Assembly (NCBI GenBank): GCA_020058465.1 | Contig: JAGVDZ010000129.1 | Coordinates: 1 to 7,536 of the forward strand | Source: Parachlamydiales bacterium | GTDB lineage: Bacteria; Chlamydiota; Chlamydiia; Chlamydiales; SM23-39 | Reading direction: 5' to 3' | DNA length: 7,536 nt | Part shown: piece by piece, positions 1 to 7,536 of the stretch | Layout: the number at the start of each line of letters is the position of its first letter | Numbering within the stretch: position 1 is the first letter of the stretch | Made by a program: the position numbers and the translations under genes | The notes under the pieces: model-generated | What the model saw: only the letters and a program-made list of their open reading frames with translations | What the model was told of the DNA's origin: nothing | Database searches by the model: none

Positions 1-825
1 AGAGCCTTGGATCTACTTGAAAAAGCCGCTGGCTGTTCTCGAGATGCGATATGGAGGTTAGAGCAACTGGTACGAGACATCAACGGTCAATCGAAGGCGA
101 AACGACGTAAACCTTGGCGTGTGGAGCTCAAAGCTCGTTGTAAAAAAGAGCTTGGGATTGTTCGCAGTCATCTCGTTGAGATTAAAAAGTTGATCGATCA
201 GCTTCGGGGGGCTTTGGCAGCTCAACGGGCAGAAGAGCTCTATCGTATGAGTTGTGAGGTGATCGATCGGATTGGTGAGGTAGAGACAAGAGCTTGTAGT
301 TGCAAGGGAGCAGAGAAGCTAGAGCAGCTCAATGAAATAGCAGAGCTATATGAGTCGGCCAGCTCTTTCATCAAAAATGCCTTAAAGGAGGTTTCAGGCT
401 ACGTCTCTCAGCACCACAATCAAGTCGCACTCGAGGCAGTGTTAACGGCGTACACTGAGATGGCCCTACGGTATCGGCAAGATATGACCGAGTGGTCACA
501 GATGTTTCAAGGAAGGATCGCTGACGTCAAACAACGGATGCAGGATCTCCTATTGGAAGCTGGGGATTACAGGGCCAAGGGATTAGAGCGCAGCGCGTAT
601 CAGTTAGATCGGCAAGCGATCCGTTGCATCGAGTGGTTATTGGAACAAGAAGAAGGGCAAACTTTGCATGAGACGTATCTGCAGCTGAAGGGCTTGGTTG
701 CCGATTTTGAAGCTGGAGCCGATCAGAGGCGAGTGATCAAGGGTCCTTCTCAGATGTCAGAGGTTGAGTTTAAAGCTCAAGAGAAAGAAAGGATCAAGTT
801 CTTCTATCAAAATAGCCCCTCTCAT
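1..825 (+). other. N-terminal helical / coiled-coil-like region of the RHS protein
   Basis: Residues 1-275 are rich in Glu, Lys, Arg, Gln, Leu and Ala. Residues 39-248 contain no proline at all, a strong sign of long alpha-helices. Leucines and other aliphatic residues recur at 3-4 residue spacing, for example around 43-80 and 177-235, as expected for helical bundles or coiled coils. Short basic patches (K-A-K-R-R-K at 32-37) and scattered cysteines (12, 47, 85, 99, 101, 208) are present. I do not recognise a named domain. The position, far upstream of the RHS shell, suits an oligomerisation, docking or delivery module, but that is inference. A P-S-H-S-D-P-S-S-S linker at about 273-281 marks the end of the region. 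Confidence 0.7.
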
Positions 826-3800
826 TCTGATCCATCCTCCAGCAAGGATAGTCTGATGCCTCTCGATGGGCAGTCTCAGGATCAACAAGGGTTTTTTCGG
901 CTGTTTACAAGTCAGCTTTATCGATTTAGAATTCAAAGTGATACGCTGATATCGGAGCTTTTTATCTCTGTGTACGAAGGAGAACAGTTGCTCTATCAAG
1001 AGGGAGTCGCCTTGCCTCTTTTCGACACCCCAGCTTGGGAAGAATATTTAGCTAGAGGCAGACTTTACACCACCTTACTTCTCGAGTATGGAGTTGGGAT
1101 CCGGGTGAGTCTCAATCCATCTTCACAAGGAGTTTCGTTGATTGTATCTCAGCAACAGAGCCGCTCAAAGTATCGGGTTGCACTAGGCTTGGATTCGGAC
1201 CACCCTTTGTACACATGTATTGCGATGGAACCTCCGCCGTGGCAATTGACAGAGCTTTGTAAACCTGGACAGACTCATCCATTTCTCGTACCTGAAATGG
1301 GGGCAATACCATCCTTTGATCTTATATCCGAGAGCCCAGATCTAGGCGTATCCCCCGACTTAAAAGACACTTATTTGCAATTAGACCAGAGGATGCAGTG
1401 TTGGCAATTTCCTGAGTTAGATCAGTTAGTCGAAGATCTGCAACGAGATCCATTGGCGATTGCGACCTATGTACAAAATGAGATTGCCTTTTCAGATCCT
1501 ATTCTTTATCGAGAGAAGGGTGTTTTTGAAGCATCTGGTATTTTGAGAAATCCTCGGACGACCTACTACGATGGACGCGGATCTCCTTGGGAGCTTTGCC
1601 AGCTGCTGGTCTATCTGCTCAAGAAGGCTGGCTATCCTGCGGTCTATGCTTTTGGCGCTACCTGCAAGGTGCCAGAAGAGTATGTAGACGGCATGTTTTC
1701 AATCCATGCCCAGTTCTGTGGGGACCCAGTCATTTGCAACTATCCTTGGGTTTTATTTCATGATGGCAAGGCATGGATATCTCTGTTCCCGTGGATGAAA
1801 CAGATCCAGGTGCAAGAGGGGTATGATCTTTATCACCTTTTGCCCGATGACTATGCGAGTGCACAGCGCTGGATTACCCACTATTTAAGGGGAGATGAGC
1901 AAATTCTAAGGCACATAGGTCCCGATGGAGATGACACTTTGGGAGTATTATTGCCTCGCTTTGTCGAAGCAGAGTTAAGGAAAAGTGGGCTGTCTTTGCA
2001 GGATGTGGGTGTGCACCGCATTCCGATCAAACGGCAATTTACTCATTGGGAAGACTTACCTCGTCCTGAACTCCTCGGAGGGGAGGTAAAGGTACTACAG
2101 TCTTTATCGTTTCAAAATGGCCCTTTTGGATGGATCCGTCTTGATGTAGCCCCTGGGGGGAGTTCTCAGGTAGTTACCCAAGAGTTGTTTCCATGCGTCT
2201 TTTTGGATATGGGGTCCTTTTCGATCGACTTTCATGCCTCGGCAGAAGCGAGTCGTCGACTAGAGTTGACTCGATCCGATCCGAGTTTTTTCCTCAACCG
2301 AGTCAGTGTGTGTTGGTATGCTGATATAGATCCTTCGGTCCCATGTATTGATATCAAAGTTCGTTTTGAGATGCCTTTGAATCGGGGCATGAGCTACCAA
2401 GGACAAGTTCGCACATTTACACTGGTTTCCGGGTCCAAAGCTACCTTTTGTTTTGGAGTTGGGGGTGGGTGTGCGAGAGGGTTGACAGAGCTTTATGAAC
2501 GGTTTTCCAAGGAGACCAATGAGCGAGAACGACCGTTATCTCTTCTCTATTGTGTGGGAGCTGCCTATTTTGAAAAGTGTGAGCGAGCTCGAGAGTTGCT
2601 GGCCAATTTACATAAAGTGGAAAAAACAAATCTTGTGTCGTATGGTTTTGCCAAGTTTGCCCCTTGTGCTCAATCCAGTTTTGGCTCTCAACATAAGTAT
2701 GGAATGGCGCCTCAGGTGGATATGGTCTTCAGTGACAGTCCGAGACAGAATTGTCGGATGGACTCTCGATGGAATATCGATCTCATGCAGTATGGTGCCT
2801 TGAACATCGTAGACAGCTCTTCGAATGAGCACCAGATATTGCACGATTTTTTTCAAGACCCTCAGGCTATATCGACGGTGAAACTGTTGCAGATCGCGCA
2901 CCAGCAGCGCCTTAAGCAAGGGCTTGAGGGGGATGGATTTGTTCATTTGACATCGCAAAGCTTTGCTAAGGTCAATCAAGACTTGGCCATGCTTTCTTCA
3001 GATGAGCCCACCGATCGTCTACATGAGCTGGCGAAAACGGCTCCCTTTGCGTGGGAGCTTGTGGCCCCGTTCTTAAGTCGAGATGGCTCCGAGCAGGCGT
3101 GGAGGACGGCGTTGTTGACACCGGGACCTGTGACAAGTTTAGATCAGACTTATAGAGAGATTGGGGCTTTGATTTTCTCCGATGTCGGCGATGCTGCCCT
3201 CATTTCTTCGCACCACTTCTTCCAACATGGGGGCCTCAGCTCCCCTCTTCCATCGGAGGCATTTTCGAAAGAGGCGATTCGCAATTGGAAGATTGTGACA
3301 GATCAAGGTCATTACACCTTGAATTTCCCGACGTTGGGTCAGACAGTGCGAGGGAAGACCCCGGAGGAGCTCTTTCGTGCTCTCCCCTCCATCGAAAGAT
3401 GCATATCGGATGTTCGGGCCGATTTTAAGATGAATTGGAATACGGTCGCTGACCCTGTCGATGTGGTGACAGGGGCTTTTTACATTGATGAAATAGACCT
3501 TCTGATTCCGGGTCCAGGCTCTCTTTCTATCCGACGCAATTACAACAGTCAAAACACCCTCAAAGGGGATCTCGGCTGTGGATGGAAGCTCAGTCTCAAC
3601 CCTTATTTGGTCGAGCAGGAGGGCAAGAGGTATATTTCTGAGCTCGATGGGACGGTGATTGTTTATAGCTACAATGAAGCTCGAGCTCGGTGGGAGGTGA
3701 TGTCCGAAGAGAATCCAGAGCTCATGAACATCTGCAAACCAGAAGGGGGTGTCCACCCCTACCATGCCTATATGCAGGACGACACTCTCTATAGCTCTGA

Positions 3801-6800
3801 CGGATCACGTCGCATCTTTCGAGACAGCCACTTGGACAAGTGGATCGATGCTCAAGGCAACACCCTACAGTTTGCCTATCGAGATCAAAAGTTGACAAGG
3901 ATCACAAGCTCTGCAGGGCATGTATGTGGGATCCATTATGATCCAGATGGGTACATTTCAGAAATAGACACAGGGGATGGACGGCAAATCACCTATCGCT
4001 ACAGCAATCGAAAAGATCTCATCGAGGTGGCTCTACCCAATACAGCGACGATCCGTTACGAGTATGATCATCAGCATCGTCTTCTTCGAGAAACAAAGCC
4101 TCATGGGGGGGTCTTAGAAAACGTCTATGATGAGCAAGGGCGTGTCATTGAGCAAAGATCACCCTTAGGGATACGACAAGAGATCATCACGACAGCGACC
4201 TTTGAGTATCTAGACAACCAAACAATTGTCACCGACGCTCAAGGGGGAACCACTGTCTACAGCTTTCACAACAAGCAGATCTACAAGATTCGTAACCCAC
4301 TAGGCATCATCACACTTCAGGCGTGGTTTCTGGATGAAACGTCGTGGTTTGACCCCGTCACAGAGACGATGCATCCTTGGACCTTGCCTGGGGGGACGGT
4401 CAGGGGATTGAAGTCGACACAAGATCCTAGGGGGTTAACAACCAACTATCTCTACGACCGTCGGGGGAACCTTCAAGAAGTTGCCTTGGAGGGTCAGGAT
4501 TTGACTGGCGATAGTAACCCGAGTGGTCAAAGTGGGGCAAAGCAGAGTCGATGTTCCAAGTCATTTTTCTACAACGATCGAGATTTATGCATCGAAGAGC
4601 GGTGTGGAGATCGAGTTGTTTTGACAACGTACGATGAACAATTTGTCTACCTGCCTAAGAGAATTGCAACCTACCATCGAAACACACTCATCTCATATCG
4701 AGACTACACTTATGACCCAACGGGGAGAGTGATTCGAGGGGACGATTCAGGGGCAGTGACCTTATGGGAGTATCATCGACAAGGTCTTCCTTCCAAGCAA
4801 ACTAGGCTGACGGGGACAGCGGATCCAGATGTGATCACTACCTATGCCTACAATCGACAGGGGCGATGTGTTGAGATCCAAACCTCCCGGGCTATCGAGT
4901 GTCGAGATTATGACCTGATGGGCAATCTCATCGCTTCTAAGACATTATCCCCCGATCGCGTGCTACTGGCTGCGCAATACATAGGCTATAATCTTAACAA
5001 TCAGCCCATTTGGATACAGACAGAGAATTCGGATCATACCACCTACCTTGACTATCACGCTTCAGGGCGCGTCAAGGCGAAACGACAAACTCTATCAGAG
5101 GCCCCTTGGATGGCCTACACTCTCTTCGAGTATGACTCAAGAGGGTATCTCATTGAAGAGACAGATCCGAGAGGCTATACCACCTATCGCAGCTACAATG
5201 CCATAGGGCAACTTGTATCAGAGACCAAAGAAGCTCTCACCATTCGATATACCTATGACCCAGGTGGGCTTGTAGCTTCGATCACGACCCCTTTGGGAGG
5301 CACGACACGCCGTTTGTATACCACAAGTGGCCATCTCAAGGAGGAAATCTACCCTGATCAGACGCGAAGCAAGACGATCTACGACATCTTGGGTCGTCCA
5401 GTCTACAGCTTGAAGTCAAATGTGGAGTGGCATATCGAGTATGAGGATGAGCATCGCCGAGTCATTCGCATTCACAAACCATCACAGACAAAAGAGATTC
5501 AGGAGGTAGATGCGAGAGGCAACCTGATCAAAGTCGTCGATGCATTGGGAGGTGTCTTGGAAAGAAGCTACGACGGGCTCAACCGTATCAAGACCGAGAC
5601 TACTCCTGGTGGAGACACCACGTGTTGGAGCTATCGACAAGATCAAGTCCTCTGTACCCAGTCCAATGGGGAGACGACTCTCTTACGATATGTAGGACCC
5701 AAGGTGATCCATTCTCAAGTGATGGACTCCAACGGCAAGCTCATCCGAGAGACAAAGGTGCACATCGATCCTGCCCAAGAGCTCGAAGAGACAGTGCAGG
5801 GGGACATTCACACCACCGTCGAGTACAACACACAAGGGCATCCTATCCAAGTCGAGCAAGGTGACGTTCTTACGACATATACCTATAACGCCACTGGGCA
5901 GTGTATTGCGATTAAGGACGGAGATGGGAGGACGACACTACAAACCTTTGATGGGCTGGGGCGTCTTACTTGCCGAGAGCTCCCCGATCATACCCAGATT
6001 ACGTTTGCTTATGATGGGGACTCGAATCTCATCAGCTCGCAGCTGCCCAATGGCAACCTTTGGCAAGCCAGCTATGACACGATGAAGAGGAAGATAAGAG
6101 AAGAAGTGAGATCATCTCAGGGCACATCTCATTGTTGGACTTGGGAGTATACCCAAGGCTATCTGGTTCAAACCTTAGATCCTATGGAACGGACTCATAG
6201 GTATGACTATGATTCTCTAGGGAGGCTCATTCGTGACACGACCCAACAGGGGGGACGTAGGTACACCTATGACCTAGGGGGGCGACTAGAGACAGCCGAA
6301 GAGACGATCGACAAGGGCTCATCTGGCTGGTTCAGCTGGCTTTTTTCCACACATCGGCAAACCTCTCTTGTACAACGGGCCTATGACGAAGATGGCCATA
6401 TCATTTTGGAGAGCATTTATCTCAACGGCCGTCTCATGCAAAAGACAGAGCAGTCGTGGAGTCCTTCTGGCCGCCTGCTTCGCATAGGTGAGCATGTAAG
6501 AGATTACACGTACGAACATCAACAGCTTGTACAAATAAAGACCCCCTATACACAACTGGCCTACACCTACGATCTTGGAGGGGCTCTTCAGACCCAAAGC
6601 ACCCCTTGGACGTCCACAGTTATCGAGTACAACCAAGCCCATCTCCCCATCTCCATTCGAACCCAGCTGCAAGGCGAGCTCTATGAAGAAGAACTACAGT
6701 GGTATCCCTCTTCCAAATTACAGCAGTATACTTCTTCAGAGCGTCATCAGGCGTATGTCTATGATGCAAGGGGGCATCTCGTGTCTACAGGCACTGAAGA

Positions 6801-7536
6801 TTATGAGTTTGACTATGGGTCTGTGCGAGGGACAGGGGTACGCACCCTTTGGCCCGAGGGGCAAGTTGTATCCAATGGGCTTGACGAATTTGGACGTCTT
6901 TCCAAGACCCTAGGTGACGACGTAATGATGACCACCAGGTACAACCATCTTGGTGCTATTACCTCACAAGAGGGTCAGGAATTGGAATGGGATCCTTGGG
7001 GACGTCTTGCGGCGGTGCATGATGCTACGTTTACTTGGAAGGCTTCCTATGATGCGTTAGGTCGGAGAATTGAGACCTGCTACACTCTGCAAAGGGGCAC
7101 TTCTGTGACAACCCACCCTCTTTATGATCCGGAGGAGCTATTCCGAGACATTGGGATTCAGATTCAAGACAAGACCTATTGGACTCTCCGAGGTCCCGAT
7201 GTTTGTGATGCTGTTGCAGACGAAGATGGGGAGATGTTGATGTTGAAGCATAATGCATTAGGCCAGCTTGTAGCGCTTGTGTCTTCTGAAGAGACGATCT
7301 ATTTGAAAGAGCTACCCTCTCCATACGGACCTCTTGGAGCGACCCCTCTACCGACCGATCTGCAATCGTATGCCCGTTCTCTTAGTTGGCATAGTTATCT
7401 ACCAGATCCAACGGGCTTTATCTGGATGGGGGCCCGCTATTACAATCCGGCCACGGGGACCTTTCTCAGTCCCGATCCAGTTGCCTATCCGATGTCATTA
7501 GACCTTTACTCTTATGCGCTTGGTGATCCGATCAAC
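1..7536 (+). CDS. Giant RHS/YD-repeat protein with transglutaminase-like domain, partial at both ends
   Basis: Frame 1 translates for 2512 codons without a stop, and neither end of the gene is in the window. Seen: a helical N-terminal part, a degenerate transglutaminase-like core near residues 455-615, an RHS-initiating domain with D-P-V-D-V-V-T-G at 1151-1158, about 38 YD-type repeats from 1286 to 2360, and an RHS core with A-R-Y-Y-N-P-A-T-G at 2478-2486 and S-P-D-P at 2490-2493. Known of the family: YD repeats form a closed beta-cocoon that encapsulates a C-terminal domain, often a toxin released after self-cleavage at the end of the core. Inferred: this is a polymorphic-toxin-like or large secreted/surface protein of well over 2500 residues. 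No start can be chosen, because the frame is already open at base 1 and the first in-frame ATG (residue 83) lies inside a continuous helical domain. No signal peptide, PAAR domain or membrane anchor is visible, but the true N-terminus is missing. The export route and payload are therefore unknown. Confidence 0.97.
826..1362 (+). other. Polar linker and strand-rich segment before the transglutaminase-like core
   Basis: Residues 276-296 are Ser/Asp/Gln-rich and probably flexible. From about 297 the composition changes to alternating hydrophobic and polar residues typical of beta strands (F-F-R-L-F-T at 298-303, I-S-E-L-F-I-S-V-Y at 317-325, Y-T-T-L-L-L-E-Y at 356-363, V-S-L-I-V-S at 378-383). 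A looser, proline-containing stretch follows (about 400-454). This could be a beta-sandwich module packed against the transglutaminase-like fold. I cannot assign a family. The segment is part of the same continuous reading frame, with no break on either side. Confidence 0.45.
1363..1845 (+). other. Transglutaminase-like core, apparently catalytically dead
   Basis: Residues about 455-615 fit the bacterial transglutaminase-like pattern. A helix (D-P-L-A-I-A-T-Y-V-Q-N-E-I at 483-495) is followed by the core helix L-L-V-Y-L-L-K-K-A-G-Y-P-A-V-Y-A (535-550), matching the family consensus LLxALLRxxGIPARYV. Next come N-Y-P-W-V-L-F at 580-586 and K-A-W-I-S-L-F-P-W at 590-598, which match the usual H-x-W-V-E and W-x-x-L-D-P strands. 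In active enzymes a Cys six residues before this Leu-Leu, then the His and the Asp, form the triad. Here those positions appear to be Pro529 (with Ser528), Tyr581 or Asn580, and Phe596. Cys533 lies on the same helix but is off-register. Inferred role: a non-catalytic binding or structural module. Transglutaminase-like domains ahead of RHS repeats are known in large bacterial YD proteins, some also lacking the Cys. The alignment is by eye. Confidence 0.65.
1846..3444 (+). other. Unassigned middle region between transglutaminase-like and RHS domains
   Basis: Residues 616-1148 continue the frame with no recognised named domain. A strand-rich part (about 660-815) contains V-L-Q-S-L-S-F-Q-N at 697-705 and a run of beta-like segments to about 815. 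A helical part follows: L-T-E-L-Y-E-R-F-S-K at 828-837, then L-L-Y-C-V-G-A-A-Y-F at 848-857 leading into a charged helix. This pattern of a Gly/Tyr-Phe helix after a transglutaminase-like fold is, from memory, shared with other transglutaminase-RHS proteins, where it may pack against the shell. The stretch 955-1015 is again helical. The last part (1040-1140) has H-H-F-F-Q-H-G-G at 1071-1078 and leads into the RHS start. Function unknown. Confidence 0.5.
3445..3855 (+). other. RHS-initiating domain (DUF6531-like)
   Basis: Residues 1149-1285 carry the usual opening of an RHS shell: A-D-P-V-D-V-V-T-G-A-F at 1150-1160, I-D-L-L-I-P-G-P-G at 1165-1173, L-S-I-R-R-N-Y-N-S at 1175-1183 and G-C-G-W-K-L-S-L at 1192-1199. 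These follow the DUF6531 pattern DPVxVxTGxF, DLxLPGxxPLxxxRxYxS, GxGWxL. The segment D-G-S-R-R-I-F at 1267-1273 then D-A-Q-G-N-T-L at 1283-1289 is the typical entry into YD repeats. In solved RHS structures this part forms the N-terminal plug or first strands of the cocoon. Assignment is by motif recall, but several independent motifs agree in the correct order and spacing. Confidence 0.85.
3856..7080 (+). other. YD-repeat (RHS repeat) shell region
   Basis: Residues 1286-2360 hold about 38 degenerate units of roughly 20-30 residues, counted by eye, of the form Y-x-Y-D/N-x-x-G-R/N-L followed by a strand and a turn. Clear examples are Y-T-Y-D-P-T-G-R (1569-1576), Y-A-Y-N-R-Q-G-R (1615-1622), F-E-Y-D-S-R-G-Y (1709-1716), Y-T-Y-N-A-T-G-Q (1960-1967), Y-D-Y-D-S-L-G-R (2068-2075), Y-T-Y-D-L-G-G-R (2088-2095), Y-V-Y-D-A-R-G-H (2252-2259) and A-S-Y-D-A-L-G-R (2348-2355). 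Such repeats spiral into a hollow beta-shell. The repeats are divergent at DNA level, so this is an old array rather than a recent tandem duplication. Two segments break the rhythm: about 1441-1520 (Trp/Pro-rich, then Gly/Ser-rich) and 2101-2119 (Gly/Ser/Trp/Phe). These may be loops or insertions. Confidence 0.93.
7081..7536 (+). other. RHS-repeat-associated core domain, cut by the window edge
   Basis: Residues 2361-2512 match the segment that closes an RHS shell. Y-W-T-L-R-G-P-D at 2393-2400 and N-A-L-G-Q-L at 2418-2423 resemble the usual pre-core strands. S-P-Y-G-P at 2440-2444 fits the DxYG turn. P-D-P-T-G-F-I-W-M-G-A-R-Y-Y-N-P at 2468-2483, G-T-F-L-S-P-D-P at 2486-2493 and L-D-L-Y-S-Y-A-L-G-D-P-I-N at 2500-2512 follow the RHS-repeat-associated core consensus. 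Usual consensus positions differ at Thr2487 (Arg in most) and Gly-Asp-Pro (often Asn-x-Pro). In self-cleaving relatives such as TcC proteins an Asp of the SxDP type is part of the aspartyl protease site; Asp2492 is the candidate here, by recall only. The closing DPxG motif and anything after it lie beyond base 7536. Confidence 0.9.

Noticed and set aside
1..300. Possible gene start near the left edge, such as the in-frame ATG at residue 83
   Set aside because: The frame is open from base 1 and the upstream residues have the same helical, proline-poor composition. No convincing ribosome binding site marks an internal start, so the true start is taken to be upstream.
1720..1845. Active transglutaminase or protease function for the N-terminal half
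   Set aside because: The fold pattern is recognisable, but the expected catalytic Cys, His and Asp are not at their positions. Enzymatic activity is therefore not claimed.
2495..2803. 102-codon open frame on the plus strand in another frame
   Set aside because: It overlaps the long frame completely. Its translation is rich in Trp, Ile and Ser without domain character, and the frame-1 product across it is continuous. I see no sign of a programmed frameshift.
2608..2979. 123-codon open frame on the minus strand
   Set aside because: It is antisense to the continuous long frame, has no recognised motifs and no clear ribosome binding site, so it is most simply a shadow.
3139..3765. 208-codon open frame on the minus strand
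   Set aside because: It lies wholly opposite the RHS-initiating domain and the stretch before it, whose frame-1 motifs are clear. The product has no recognisable domain. Long antisense frames are expected where stop-complement triplets (TTA, CTA, TCA) are rare in the coding strand.
94..5086. The 13-base match AAGGCGAAACGAC at 94-106 and 5074-5086
   Set aside because: One exact 13-mer pair in 7.5 kb is near chance expectation, and the flanks and encoded contexts are unrelated. It is not evidence of an attachment site or recombination.
5622..6085. Two consecutive out-of-frame plus-strand open frames, 5622-5864 and 5861-6085
   Set aside because: Both lie within the YD-repeat array, which is uninterrupted in frame 1. 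The Arg/Ser/His-rich translation of the first is typical of out-of-frame reading.
6319..6913. Open frames on both strands, 6319-6672 (minus) and 6575-6913 (plus, other frame)
   Set aside because: Both fall inside regular YD units of the long frame and show no domain features of their own.

Overview
The window is the interior of one very long protein-coding gene. Frame 1 of the + strand reads without a stop from base 1 to base 7536 (2512 codons) and is open at both ends, so the start codon, promoter, ribosome binding site, stop codon and terminator all lie outside. I see no second gene, RNA gene, mobile element, CRISPR array or regulatory site; other open frames on either strand are shadows. 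Residue n below starts at base 3n-2.

The product is a giant RHS/YD-repeat protein of the polymorphic-toxin or large secreted/surface type. In order it contains: (1) a charged, helical, coiled-coil-like N-terminal part that is proline-free over residues 39-248; (2) a polar linker and a strand-rich segment, about 249-454; (3) a transglutaminase-like core, about 455-615, whose catalytic Cys, His and Asp all seem to be replaced; (4) a stretch of about 530 residues that I cannot assign (616-1148); (5) an RHS-initiating domain resembling DUF6531 (about 1149-1285), with its D-P-V-x-V-x-T-G and G-x-G-W signatures; (6) about 38 YD-type repeat units (1286-2360); (7) the RHS-repeat-associated core (2361-2512), which runs off the right edge. 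In this class the YD repeats build a hollow beta-cocoon, the core forms its plug and often a self-cleaving protease, and a variable C-terminal domain (often a toxin) follows. That last part would begin just outside the window.

Organism: a bacterium with about 50% G+C by spot count and frequent use of CGA for arginine. A transglutaminase-like domain ahead of RHS repeats, a helical N-terminus, and a core ending in S-L-D-L-Y-S-Y-x-x-G-D-P-I-N recall proteins I associate with the PVC group (Chlamydia-like organisms, Verrucomicrobia, Lentisphaerae). This is a weak, memory-based guess.

What may be new is the domain combination (helical N-terminus, apparently dead transglutaminase, unassigned middle, RHS cocoon) and the unseen C-terminal payload. 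No multi-gene system can be read from this window.
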